The notes below the pieces were generated by a model that saw only the letters and a list, made by a program, of their open reading frames with translations, was not told the origin of the DNA and made no database searches. Position numbers and translations under genes: made by a program. Positions 53,782 through 62,928 of a stretch of 64,000 nt of DNA are shown piece after piece (position 1 is the first letter of the stretch; each line of letters opens with the position of its first letter). The stretch lies in assembly GCF_001562255.1 (NCBI RefSeq), contig NZ_CP014301.1:4495501-4559500 (forward strand), written 5' to 3'. Origin of the DNA: Bosea sp. PAMC 26642 (GTDB taxonomy: Bacteria > Pseudomonadota > Alphaproteobacteria > Rhizobiales > Beijerinckiaceae).

Positions 53782-55704
53782 TCAGGCTCTTTTCGCATGT
53801 GGCCAGATCGCGACCTTTCCTGACATGACAAGGCGATCACGCCCGCTGCCTTTGGCCGCGTAGAGAGCCCGGTCGGCTGCTCCGACCAACGAGGCGCCAT
53901 CCGACGCGGAGGCGTCCGTTGGCCAGGCGGTCGCGCCACCGAGGCTCGCAGTAACGACCTTGGAGGCGAGCTTCATCAGGTGCGGGATCGCAAGTCCACG
54001 AATTGCCTCGCCCACCCTGAGTCCGACCTGCTCGCAGCCCTCGGCGTCCGTATCTGGCAGCAGGAGGACGAACTCTTCGCCGCCATACCTCGCGGCCAGA
54101 TCGGCCGGTCGTCGAGCTTCGGACGACAAGACACCCCCCACGGCACGAAGGCACTCGTCGCCGGCCAGATGCCCGTAGCGATCGTTGAATTCCTTGAAAT
54201 TGTCGATATCGATCATCAACACGGAGAGAGAGGCACCCGCTCGCACTGCTCTCGCCCATTCGTGTTCGAGCCGTTCGTCGAAGCATCGTCGATTGGCAAG
54301 TCCGGTCAGACCATCGGATGTTGCCAGCGCCGCCAGTTTATCCTGGAGATCCTTGTGTTCGGTCATGTCGCGCGAGATCGCCACGACCCCGTCGACCATG
54401 CCGGTTTCTGTCTTTCTCGTGACGCGTAGCGACGTCTCGATCCAGATTTCGGCCTTCTCCCGATGCCGCGTGCGATAGAGGATCTTGGCTTCCTCGACAT
54501 CACCTCGCTTCAGCGACGCGACGGCCTGTGCGACCCGGGGCAGGTCCTCCGGGTTGACGCCAGCCAGAGCCGGCGTTCCAACTAGCTGCGATGGATCCCA
54601 GCCCAGAACGCGCGCGCAAGACGGCGAAGCGTAGAGAATACGTTCGTCGAAACCGATCCGGGTGACCATGTCGCTCGATTCTTCCGCGAGCAGACGAAAG
54701 TCAGCTTCCTTGGCTGCCAATGCCCCGGCCATGCGTTGACGTTCGAAGAGTTGCCGTACCAAAAATATGCCGATGACGCTGATGAGCAAGGTCAAGGCCA
54801 CGACGAAGACGGTCCGTGCGGCGGCGCCCTGGCGCCAGTTGGCCAGCACATCCTCCTGAGCTTGCGTCGCGAGCAGTACGATTGGATATCTGTCGCTGAA
54901 CCTGAACGAACTCAATCGCTGGATTCCATCCAGAGGCGACTTGAAGTAATATGCGCTGAACGAGGCACGGGACAAACGGTCTTTGATGAGCGGCGTCGCC
55001 GACATGTCTCTACCAACAAAGTTGCTGTCATCGAGACTGCGCGCCAGCAGGATGCCGTCGGCGCTGAGCAGCGTGACGGTGCCGTTGGGTCCGATCTCGA
55101 ACTGCCGATAAAACTGAGCGAAATACGCAGTGTCGATCGTCGCGAGGACCACGCCCGCGAAAGTTCCATCGGGATGGTTGAAGCGGCGGGAAACCGTGAT
55201 GATCCATTGGCCCCCGGAACGGCTTTTCACGGGCCGGCCCAGATAGGCATGCTTGTCGTCCAGCATTCGATGACGCTGGAAATAGGCGCGATCGCTATTG
55301 TTCAAGCCGGTGAGGCTGACTTTTTCCGTCGTGGCCAGCCAGCGTCCCGTGTCGTCATAGACGAAGAGGCCGCGTATACGCCCTAGCGTCGCCTTGCGCT
55401 GCTCCAGAAAGTCCTGGACTCTCGCGAGCGCGGTATGGTCCGTGCCGTTTGTTTCTAGTCTGCTGGCCAAACCCATAAGTGTGGCGTCGGCGAGTTCTAT
55501 GGTGTCCTCCGCGTGCTGCGTCAGTGAGCGCGCGAGATTTGCCATGTCCACTTCGGCGTTCTTCATATCGACGTCGCGTGACGTCCATTCCCGCCAGCCG
55601 CTCAGGGCGAGGATGGCGAGGCATATCAACGTCACGAAAACAGCCGCCCAGAACGGCAGACGCGGCAGGGCGAGAGTTCGATGAGCGATGCGGACCGCCT
55701 TCAT
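53782..55704 (-). CDS. Membrane diguanylate cyclase: CACHE-PAS-GGDEF
   Basis: 640 aa from ATG 55704, with GGAGG 9 nt upstream; the frame continues upstream through the IS element to 56946 but that part is not a protein. Helix at about 17-36, a periplasmic double CACHE-type sensor (about 40-290; YFQRHRMLDDKHAYLGRPV and ATIDTAYFAQFYR), helix at about 298-318, PAS (about 335-450), then GGDEF with the active site GGEEF (541-545) and inhibitory site RPAD (532-535), spaced by five residues as in feedback-controlled enzymes. It makes c-di-GMP and could feed the PilZ glycan synthase 1.5 kb away. Confidence 0.93.
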   Translation of the reverse strand: MKAVRIAHRTLALPRLPFWAAVFVTLICLAILALSGWREWTSRDVDMKNAEVDMANLARSLTQHAEDTIELADATLMGLASRLETNGTDHTALARVQDFLEQRKATLGRIRGLFVYDDTGRWLATTEKVSLTGLNNSDRAYFQRHRMLDDKHAYLGRPVKSRSGGQWIITVSRRFNHPDGTFAGVVLATIDTAYFAQFYRQFEIGPNGTVTLLSADGILLARSLDDSNFVGRDMSATPLIKDRLSRASFSAYYFKSPLDGIQRLSSFRFSDRYPIVLLATQAQEDVLANWRQGAAARTVFVVALTLLISVIGIFLVRQLFERQRMAGALAAKEADFRLLAEESSDMVTRIGFDERILYASPSCARVLGWDPSQLVGTPALAGVNPEDLPRVAQAVASLKRGDVEEAKILYRTRHREKAEIWIETSLRVTRKTETGMVDGVVAISRDMTEHKDLQDKLAALATSDGLTGLANRRCFDERLEHEWARAVRAGASLSVLMIDIDNFKEFNDRYGHLAGDECLRAVGGVLSSEARRPADLAARYGGEEFVLLLPDTDAEGCEQVGLRVGEAIRGLAIPHLMKLASKVVTASLGGATAWPTDASASDGASLVGAADRALYAAKGSGRDRLVMSGKVAIWPHAKRA

Positions 55705-55983
55705 GGCTGGTTTCCTCCATGAGGAGCCTCGCATCGCCATGTTAATGAATTGAACACTTGCGGATGAAATGGCCATAAGCGGACGCGCAGTGCTTCCGTT
55801 AAGGGCCACAGATGTCTGTCGCTTATTCAGATGCATAACCGGCCAGGTGCTCGCATTACACAAGCCCGGCACGCTGAGAATTCTCTCCGTTCTGTCGCCA
55901 CAGAGCTGGCTCGGAAATCTGGACAGCGGGCGTAGGTGGATTTTCGGCCTGAACGCGGCTGATCGCCGTGAACAGGAGCGGAT

Positions 55984-56293
55984 ATGACGAGACGCGTTCG
56001 CCGGAACCACAGCCCGGCTTTCAAGGCGAAGGTCGCACTGGCTGCGATCAAAGGCGAGAAGACGCTGGCCGACCTGGCGCAGCAGTTCGACGTCCACCCC
56101 AACCAGATCACGCAATGGCGCAGCCAGCTCCTTGACGGGGCGGCCGGCGTTTGGGTCAGAGGCGAAGTCGGAGCCCGCCGTGCCCGCGATCGACGTGAAG
56201 ACGCTGCATGCGAAGATCGGGGAGCTGGCGCTGGAGAATGATTTTTTGTCCGGCGCGCTCGGCAAGGCCGGCCTTCTGAGCGCAAAGCGATGA
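55984..56293 (+). pseudogene. IS3-family transposase orfA, frameshifted
   Basis: Opens with MTRRVRRNHSPAFKAKVALAAIKGEKTL and a helix-turn-helix (DLAQQFDVHPNQITQWRSQLL). After LLDGAAGV the frame shifts near 56152: the conserved continuation (SEAKSEPAVPAIDVKTLH, then KIGELALENDFLSG) is in another frame, with two bases apparently lost. The intact remainder ends with a TGA at 56291-56293 that overlaps the orfB ATG. A run of six T at 56242-56247 could be the normal slip site used by IS3 elements to fuse orfA and orfB. Confidence 0.86.
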
Positions 56294-57114
56294 TCGACCG
56301 CGCTGTTCTGCCACTCAACCGGCAGGCGAAGGTGCTCGGGATCAGCCGGCGCAGCGTCTATTACCTGCCCCGCGCGGTTCCTGCCGCCGATCTGGCCTTG
56401 ATGCGCGCGATCGACGCGCTGCATCTGGAATACCCCTTCGCAGGCAGCCGCATGTTGCAAGGTCTGCTGCTGGCCGAGGGGCATGTCGCCGGGCGTCTTC
56501 ACGTCGCGACGCTGCTGAAGGGCATGGGGATCGAGGCGCTCTACCGTAGGCCAAACACTTCGAAGCCGGCGCCGGGGCACAAGATCTTCCTCTACCTGCT
56601 GCGCAAGCTGCCGGTGACGCGGCCCAATCAGGTCTGGGCGATGGACATCACCTACATCCCCATGGCGCGGGGCTTCGTCTCTGACGGCCGTCGTTGACTG
56701 GTTCAGCCGCAAGGTTCTGGCCTGGCGGCCGTCGATCACGATGGACGTCGCCTTCTGCGTCGAGGCCGCCGAGGACGCCATGGCCCGCTTCGGCAAGCCC
56801 GAGATCTTCAATACGGACCAGGGCTCGCACTTCACCAGCCGCGAGTTCACCGCCCTGCTGATCGGCGCGGGCATCAAGATCAACATGGACGGCAAGGGCG
56901 CCTGGCGCGACAACGTCTTCGTCGAGCGCATCTGGAAATCGGTCAAATACGAGGAGGTCTACCTGCGCGCTTACGCCAGCGTGTCCATGCGCGCGCCTCG
57001 ATCAGCCGGTATCTCGCCTTCTACAACGGCCGGAGACCTCACCAGAGCCTGGGACGGCAAACACCCGATCAGGCCTACTTCAACGCGCTGCAGCCAATCC
57101 CGGTTGCGGCATAA
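56290..57114 (+). pseudogene. IS3-family transposase orfB, two frameshifts
   Basis: Begins MIDRAVLPLNRQAKVLGISRRSVYYLPR and has a DDE-type integrase core. The frame breaks near 56680: WAMDITYIPMARGF continues as TAVVDWFSRKVLAW after the loss of two bases. It breaks again near 56987, where AYASVS continues as ARASISRYLAFYNGRRPHQSLG after one base is lost. The catalytic Asp (MDITYIP), second Asp (NTDQGSHF) and Glu (FVERIWKS) are all still encoded, so the element decayed by small indels. It cannot make a full transposase. Confidence 0.88.
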
Positions 57115-57175
57115 CCAGGGCCGAAATCCACTTAACGACAGCCCGCAAACTGTTCAAACAAACCGAGCCAGCTCT

Positions 57176-57444
57176 CTTCGGCGAGCCGCCGGCATGCGCG
57201 GGGTTATAAACGCCCAGGTCTCGGTCAACTGGATCGCCCAAGAGTAAACATCGTGGATATGGGCTACGAGCCGGAAATGCCGTCCCCGCCCCGGACCAAA
57301 CGCGCCAAGAGCTGACGGTGGCTCATATCCTGAAAGCGGACAGCCAAAAGTCGGCATGAGCGGCATGCGCCTTCTGCATCCCGGCTGCGCTCGTTCTTGC
57401 ATACTGTTTCGCCCTGCACGCTCGGCGCATCGGAGACGACATTC
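57176..57444. other. Gap between the IS element and hyuA
   Basis: 269 bases with no supportable gene. The only element assigned is the GGAG 9 nt before the hyuA GTG at 57445. The promoter for the hydantoinase operon should lie here, but no clear motif is visible. Confidence 0.3.
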
Positions 57445-59559
57445 GTGACGAAACAAGCCCATGTCAGGCTCGCGGTCGATATCGGCGGCACCTTCACCGA
57501 TGTCGTGCTGGAAACGGAATCCGGCCGGATCACCCGCAAGGTGCTGACGACGCCGACACGGCCCGAAGAAGGCGTGCTAGGCGGCATGCGCCTCATCCTG
57601 TCGGATGCGAAGCTGCACATGTCCGACATCGACGTCTTCGTGCACGGCACGACGCTGGCGACGAACGCGATCATCGAGCGGCGCGGCGCGCGAACAGCGC
57701 TGATCGCCACCGATGGTTTCCGCGACATCATCGAGATCGGCACGGAGAGCCGCTACGACCAATACGATCTCCAGATCGAGAAGCCGCGCCCGCTCGTCGA
57801 CCGCGCCTTGCGCTTCACCGTGCCCGAGCGGGTCGACGTGCAGGGCAGGGTCCGCCTGCCGCTCGACGAGGCGGCAGTGGCTGCGCTGGTGCCCAGGCTC
57901 CAGGCGGCCGGGGTCGAAAGCGTCGCCATCGCCTTCCTGCATTCCTACGCCAATGCAGACCACGAGCGCCGCACCGGCGCCCTGCTCAAAAACGCGATGC
58001 CGGAACTCGGCATTACGCTGTCGAGCGAGGTCTGCCCTGAAGTGCGCGAATACGAGCGGACCTCGACGGCGATCGCCAACGCCTATGTCCAGCCGCTGAT
58101 GGCGGGCTATCTTGCCCGCATGGCGGACGGGCTCGCGCTTGAGCAGTTTCGTGGCGCGATCTATCTCGTGACGTCCGGCGGCGGCCTGACCTCGATCGAG
58201 ACCGCGCAGCGCTTTCCCGTGCGCCTGGTCGAATCGGGACCTGCGGGCGGCGCCATCTTCGCGGCGCTGACGGCCGCCCAACTCGGCGAGAGCAAGGTGC
58301 TCTCCTTCGACATGGGCGGCACCACCGCCAAAATCTGCCTGATCGAGAAGTTCGAGCCGCAATCCTCCCGCATCTTCGAGGTCGACCGCGCCGCGCGTTT
58401 CCTCAAGGGCTCGGGGCTTCCGGTGCGCATTCCGGTAATCGAGATGGTCGAGATCGGCGCCGGCGGCGGCTCGATCGCCCGGATCGATGCACTCAAGCGC
58501 ATCACGGTTGGCCCCGAAAGCGCCTCGTCGGAACCCGGCCCCGCCTGCTACGGACGCGGCGGCATTCATCCCGCCGTGACCGACGCCGATGTCGTGCTCG
58601 GCATGATCGACCCTGCGACCTTTGCCGGCGGCACGATTCCGCTCGATCCCGAACTTTCGAAGAAGGCTCTGCTGGCCGATATCGGCGAACCGCTCGGTCT
58701 CGATGCGGAAACCGCTGCCTATGCCGTCCACGAAATGGTCTGCGAAAACATGGCGAGCGCGGCGCGCGTTCATGCGGTCGAGCGCGGGGCGGTCGTCGGC
58801 GAGCACACGCTCATCGCCTTCGGAGGCGCCGCGCCTCTGCACGCTGCCCGCGTCGCCGAGAAAATCGGCGTCAACCGCGTCGTCGTTCCGCCCAATGCCG
58901 GCGTCGGCTCGGCGGTCGGCTTTCTTGCGGCGCCGGTCTCCTATGAACTGGTGCGCAGCCGCCATGTCCGGCTCGATGCCTTCGACGGTGCGCTGGTCTC
59001 CGAGCTTCTCGCGGCGATGGAGCAGGAGGCGCGCGCACTGGTCGAACCCGGCGCACGCGGCGAGCCTGTGATTGCGCGGCGGGTCGCCTTCATGCGGTAT
59101 GTCGGCCAGGGGCACGAGATCACCGTGACGCTGCCCGAAGGCGCACTCGGCAGCGACGATGTCCCGGCCCTGCGCACCGCCTTCGAGGCGGACTATGCGG
59201 CCTTGTTCGCCCGGCCGATCCCCGGAGCCGCGATCGAAATCCTGAGCTGGTCGGTGCTGGCCACGACGCAGCCGCCCAAACCCATCCCGGTGCCGAAGGT
59301 GGCGATGTCCGGCGTGCCGGAAGCGTCCGGCAGCCGCAGCTTCCATGACGGCAAAGCCGGCACCACCGCCATGATCCCGCTCTACCGACGCGAGGCGATG
59401 ACGCCAGGCGCCCGCATCGCCGGCCCCGCCATCATCGCCGAAGACGAGACCTCTACCTTCGTGTCGATGAGCTTCGACGCCCATATCGACGCCATCGGCT
59501 GCATCGTGATGGACCGCAAGGTCGCCGCGCCGGGGCTGCCCAAGCTCCTGGCTGCCTGA
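57445..59559 (+). CDS. Hydantoinase/oxoprolinase subunit A (HyuA)
   Basis: 704 aa from GTG 57445 (VTKQAHVRLAVDIGG), with GGAG 9 nt upstream; an earlier TTG at 57397 has no such site. It has an N-terminal ATP-binding ASKHA-like domain (VDIGGTFTDVVLE, FVHGTTLATNAIIERRGART), SGPAGGAIFAALTAAQ, SFDMGGTTAKICLIE and EIGAGGGSIARID, then the C-terminal Hydantoinase_A domain ending with TPGARIAGPAIIAEDETSTFV. With HyuB it hydrolyses a cyclic amide such as 5-oxoproline or N-methylhydantoin at the cost of ATP. HyuB starts 12 nt after its stop. Confidence 0.92.
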   Translation: MTKQAHVRLAVDIGGTFTDVVLETESGRITRKVLTTPTRPEEGVLGGMRLILSDAKLHMSDIDVFVHGTTLATNAIIERRGARTALIATDGFRDIIEIGTESRYDQYDLQIEKPRPLVDRALRFTVPERVDVQGRVRLPLDEAAVAALVPRLQAAGVESVAIAFLHSYANADHERRTGALLKNAMPELGITLSSEVCPEVREYERTSTAIANAYVQPLMAGYLARMADGLALEQFRGAIYLVTSGGGLTSIETAQRFPVRLVESGPAGGAIFAALTAAQLGESKVLSFDMGGTTAKICLIEKFEPQSSRIFEVDRAARFLKGSGLPVRIPVIEMVEIGAGGGSIARIDALKRITVGPESASSEPGPACYGRGGIHPAVTDADVVLGMIDPATFAGGTIPLDPELSKKALLADIGEPLGLDAETAAYAVHEMVCENMASAARVHAVERGAVVGEHTLIAFGGAAPLHAARVAEKIGVNRVVVPPNAGVGSAVGFLAAPVSYELVRSRHVRLDAFDGALVSELLAAMEQEARALVEPGARGEPVIARRVAFMRYVGQGHEITVTLPEGALGSDDVPALRTAFEADYAALFARPIPGAAIEILSWSVLATTQPPKPIPVPKVAMSGVPEASGSRSFHDGKAGTTAMIPLYRREAMTPGARIAGPAIIAEDETSTFVSMSFDAHIDAIGCIVMDRKVAAPGLPKLLAA

Positions 59560-59570
59560 GGAGATCCGAG

Positions 59571-61193
59571 ATGACCGAGAAACTCAGCCTGATCGATCTC
59601 CAGATCATGTGGAACCGCCTGATCGCGGTGGTGGAGGAACAGGGCCAGATCCTGATGCGCACGGCGTTCTCGCCGATCGTGCGCGAATGCGGCGATATCT
59701 CGGCAGGCGTCTTCGACCTTCAGGGCCGGATGCTGGCGCAAGGCGTCACCGGCACGCCGGGCCACGTCAATTCGATGGCGGAATCGGTGAAGCACTTCAT
59801 CCGGCATTTTCCGATCGAGACGATGAAGGAAGGCGACGCCTACATCACCAACGACCCGTGGATGGGCACCGGCCACCTCAACGACTTCGTGGTGACGACG
59901 CCCGCCTTCCGGAACGGCAAGCCGGTCGGCCTGTTCTCCTGCACCAGCCATCTGATGGATATCGGCGGCATCGGCTTTGGGCCCGACGCCACAGACGTCT
60001 TCATGGAAGGCCTGTATCTGCCGATGCTGAAACTGATCGATGCCGGCAGGGTCGATCAGAACGTGATGGCGATCATCCGCGCCAACACGCGCCAGCCGGT
60101 CGACACGGAGGGCGACACCTATTCGCTCGCCGCCTGCAACGACATGGGTGCAAAACGCCTCGTCGAGATGATGGACGAATTCGGCATCGACAGCCTCGAC
60201 GAACTCGCCGACTACATCTGCGAGCGGTCCTATGAGGCGGTTATGGCCGAGATCGCCAAGCTGCCCAAGGGTACCTGGCGCAATGAAATGGTCGTGGATG
60301 GCTATGACGAGCCGGTCACGCTCGCAGCCGAGCTGACCGTGTCCGGGACCGGCATCCATGTCGATTTCACGGGCACCTCGCCCCAGGCCCAGCGCGGGAT
60401 CAACGTGCCGCACTCCTACACCACCGCCTATACCGTGTTCGGGCTCGGCTGCGTCGTCGCGGCGCAAATCCCAAACAATGCAGGATCGCTCGCGCCGCTG
60501 ACGGTGTCGGCGCCGCTCGGCTCGATCCTGAACGCGCCCAAGCCGGCGGCCGTCTCCTCGCGCCACGTCATCGGCCAGATGCTGCCCGACGTCGTCTTCG
60601 GCTGCCTGCGCCAGGTCATCCCCGAGCGCGTGCCCGCGGAGGGCACCTCCTGCCTGTGGAACCTCAACGTGCGCGGCCGCACGCATGCAGGCGCGCAGGG
60701 CAATTACGGCTTCGCCATGGCCGTCACCAGCAATGGCGGCACCGGCGCGCGCTTCGACAAGGACGGGCTATCGGCGACCGCCTATCCCAGCGGCGTGCGC
60801 GGCACGCCCGTCGAGATCGCCGAGACGCAGACGCCGCTGATCTTCTGGAAGAAGGAGCTGCGGCCCGACAGCGGCGGCGACGGGCGCACGCGCGGCGGCC
60901 ACGGCCAGATCATCGAGATCGAGAGCGGCGTCGCCGCCTCCTTCGAAATCCTGGCGGCCTTCGACAGGATCGATCACCCGGCGCGTGGACGAGACGGCGG
61001 CAAGGACGGTGCGGCCGGCTATATCGGGTTGAAATCCGGCAAGAAGCTCAAAGGCAAGGGTTTCCAGGAGATTCCCGCGGGCGAGCGGCTGGTCGTCCTG
61101 ACGCCCGGCGGCGCCGGCATCGGCGATCCCGCCGAGCGCGATCCAGCCCGCATCAGCCGGGAGATTGCCGAAGAACTCGTCACCGCGTCCTGA
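59571..61193 (+). CDS. Hydantoinase/oxoprolinase subunit B (HyuB)
   Basis: 540 aa, with GGAG 9 nt before the ATG. Domain-wide match to Hydantoinase_B: IMWNRLIAVVEEQGQILMRTAFSPIVRECGDISAGVFD, GTPGHVNSMAESV, YITNDPWMGTGHLNDFVV, HLMDIGGIGFGPDATDVFMEGL, and a C-terminal RDGGKDGAAGYI with GGAGIGDPAERDP. It is the partner of HyuA in ATP-dependent ring opening. A TRAP transporter follows on the same strand, so the pair likely processes an imported cyclic amide or amino-acid derivative. Confidence 0.94.
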   Translation: MTEKLSLIDLQIMWNRLIAVVEEQGQILMRTAFSPIVRECGDISAGVFDLQGRMLAQGVTGTPGHVNSMAESVKHFIRHFPIETMKEGDAYITNDPWMGTGHLNDFVVTTPAFRNGKPVGLFSCTSHLMDIGGIGFGPDATDVFMEGLYLPMLKLIDAGRVDQNVMAIIRANTRQPVDTEGDTYSLAACNDMGAKRLVEMMDEFGIDSLDELADYICERSYEAVMAEIAKLPKGTWRNEMVVDGYDEPVTLAAELTVSGTGIHVDFTGTSPQAQRGINVPHSYTTAYTVFGLGCVVAAQIPNNAGSLAPLTVSAPLGSILNAPKPAAVSSRHVIGQMLPDVVFGCLRQVIPERVPAEGTSCLWNLNVRGRTHAGAQGNYGFAMAVTSNGGTGARFDKDGLSATAYPSGVRGTPVEIAETQTPLIFWKKELRPDSGGDGRTRGGHGQIIEIESGVAASFEILAAFDRIDHPARGRDGGKDGAAGYIGLKSGKKLKGKGFQEIPAGERLVVLTPGGAGIGDPAERDPARISREIAEELVTAS

Positions 61194-61273
61194 ATACGCG
61201 CCGGGCCGCAGCTTGGCCGGCGTCTTGCTTCGTCCTTGCCGAACGACCGGCTTCACCTGAGAGGTTTCAAGAC

Positions 61274-62278
61274 ATGGCGGACCATCGCATCGGACGGCGC
61301 GCGCTGCTGGCGGCAGTCGGACTCCTCGGTTTGGCCGCCCTGCCGGCTGCGGCTCAGACCAAGCTCGATCTCTCCACGGTCTGGCCGGAAAGCAACTTCC
61401 ATACGCAAAACGCCATGCGCTACGCCGCAGAGGTCAAGAAGGCGACGAATGGCAGCGTCGAGATCCTGGTCAAGGCCGGCGGGCAGCTCGGCTTCAAGGG
61501 GCCCGAGCATCTGCGTGCGGTGCGCGACGGCATCGTGCCGATGGCCGATGTCCTGAACATCCAGCAGGTCGGGGACGAGCCGTTCATGGGCGTCGAGAGC
61601 GTGCCCTTCCTCGTCGGCACGCCCGAGGAACTGAAAGTGCTGCACAAATATGTGCGGCCCGAATACGACAAGATCGCCGCGCGCAACAATCAGAAGATCC
61701 TCTTCATCGTGCCCTGGCCGACGCAATATCTGCAGCTCAAGGCCAAGGTGACGACGGTTGAAGCCCTCAAGGGCATCAAGATCCGCGTGCCCGACAAGAA
61801 TGCCGTCGACATGCTCAACGCCGTCGGCATGTCGCCCGTGCTGATCCCCTGGGGCGAGACCGTGCCGGCGCTGGCATCGGGCGTTGTCGCGGGTGTGTCG
61901 ACCTCGGCGGTGTCGGGCGTCGACGGCAAGTTCTGGGAGTTCCTGAAATACCTTCTGCCGACCAACCATGTCTGGTCGTCGGAGATGGTGACGATCAATC
62001 TCGACAGCTGGAACAAGCTCAAGCCCGAGGAGCGCAAGGCGATGGAGGAGATCGCGGTCAAGCTCGAGCCGTCCTTCTGGGCGGAATCGCTGAAGGCCGA
62101 TACCGACAGCCTGAAGCGCCTGACCGGGGGTGGAATGGAAGTCGTACCCGTTCCCGAGCCGATGATGGCCGATCTCCGGGCGAAGACTGCCCCCCTGCTC
62201 GACGCCTTCATCAAGCGTGTTCCCACGGCAGATAAGCCGATCAAGGCCTATCTCGCCGAGATGAAGCGCGGCTCGTGA
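61274..62278 (+). CDS. TRAP transporter substrate-binding protein (DctP family)
   Basis: 334 aa from ATG 61274 (MADHRIGRRALLAAVG); GAGAGG is upstream and a longer frame lies in the hyuB tail. A Tat-type signal with RR and cleavage near AAAQT. The DctP fold has LSTVWPESNFHTQNAMRYAAEVKKATNGSVEI, AVRDGIVPMADVLNIQQ, IKIRVPDKNAVDMLNAVGMSPVLIPWGETVPALASGVVAGVSTS, and TNHVWSSEMVTINLDSWNKL. It supplies substrate to the TRAP permeases that follow and is plausibly the importer for the hydantoinase substrate. Confidence 0.92.
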   Translation: MADHRIGRRALLAAVGLLGLAALPAAAQTKLDLSTVWPESNFHTQNAMRYAAEVKKATNGSVEILVKAGGQLGFKGPEHLRAVRDGIVPMADVLNIQQVGDEPFMGVESVPFLVGTPEELKVLHKYVRPEYDKIAARNNQKILFIVPWPTQYLQLKAKVTTVEALKGIKIRVPDKNAVDMLNAVGMSPVLIPWGETVPALASGVVAGVSTSAVSGVDGKFWEFLKYLLPTNHVWSSEMVTINLDSWNKLKPEERKAMEEIAVKLEPSFWAESLKADTDSLKRLTGGGMEVVPVPEPMMADLRAKTAPLLDAFIKRVPTADKPIKAYLAEMKRGS

Positions 62279-62865
62279 GCGACGCCGTGCCTGCTTCCGC
62301 GCACAGCGTCGCGGTTCCCGCTGTCCTGCGCGGCCTCCTCGACGGCATCGACCGGCTGAGCCGTCTCGACGGCTGGCTCGGCGGCGGCTGCCTGCTGGCC
62401 TTGACCCTGCTGATGCTCTGCGAGATCGGCACGCGGTTCCTGTCGAACTTCCTGCCCTTCTTCCCCGCCTCGATTCCCGTGGCATGGGAGTATTCGTCCT
62501 ATCTGATGGCGGCGTCCTTCACCTTCGGGGCTGCCATGACCCTGCGCGCAGGCGGGCATGTGCGCGTCACGCTCGTGATCGGCAAGGCCCCGCCGGCATT
62601 GCGACGCCTGATGGAGGTTTTCGCCGCGCTGCTCGGCTTCGCCTTCATGGCCTTCCTGACCTATTCGATGGTGCGGTTCTCATGGGGCTCGTTCAGCCGG
62701 GGGCAGACCTCCGTGTCGAGCGACACACCGGTCTGGTTTCCCCAGGCCGTGGTGACCTTCGGCATGCTGCTTTTGACCCTGCAATATCTCGCGCGCGTGA
62801 TTCAGGCAGGCTTCGGGCTGCCGCTCGAGGACGATTCCATGAAGGCCGCTGCGCCGGCCGATTGA
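62275..62865 (+). CDS. TRAP transporter small permease (DctQ family)
   Basis: 196 aa from GTG 62275, overlapping the binding-protein stop by 4 nt (GTGA). An extended N-terminus precedes four helices. DctQ features include LTLLMLCEIGTRFL, IPVAWEYSSYLMAASFTFGAAMTLRAGGHVRVTLV and SVSSDTPVWFPQAVVTFGMLLLTLQYLARV. Translational coupling with the binding protein is expected. The large permease begins 63 nt downstream. Confidence 0.9.
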   Translation: MSDAVPASAHSVAVPAVLRGLLDGIDRLSRLDGWLGGGCLLALTLLMLCEIGTRFLSNFLPFFPASIPVAWEYSSYLMAASFTFGAAMTLRAGGHVRVTLVIGKAPPALRRLMEVFAALLGFAFMAFLTYSMVRFSWGSFSRGQTSVSSDTPVWFPQAVVTFGMLLLTLQYLARVIQAGFGLPLEDDSMKAAAPAD

Positions 62866-62928
62866 GCGACGCGACGCTTCGACACGCGCCCTTTCTCACC
62901 AATTGGCCAGCCGGCCGGGACTTAACCC

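Larger units (their letters stand above)
55902..57175 (+). mobile_element. Degenerate IS3-family insertion sequence
   Basis: About 1.27 kb between inverted repeats AGAGCTGGCTCGG (55902-55914) and CCGAGCCAGCTCT (57163-57175), perfect over 13 bp; similarity continues inward imperfectly, for example GTGGATTTTCGGCC near the left end with GGCCGAAATCCAC near the right. It carries orfA and orfB of IS3-type transposase, both frameshifted. No target-site duplication is obvious at the ends, as expected for an old or rearranged insertion. It separates the diguanylate cyclase gene from the hydantoinase operon. Confidence 0.88.

Noticed and set aside
55705..56946. N-terminal extension of the diguanylate cyclase frame
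   Set aside because: It passes through the IS element in antisense direction; the start at 55704 has GGAGG and begins with a proper membrane helix.
57577..59484. 635-codon minus-strand open frame
   Set aside because: It mirrors hyuA, whose domains are complete; no ribosome site or family motif on the minus strand.
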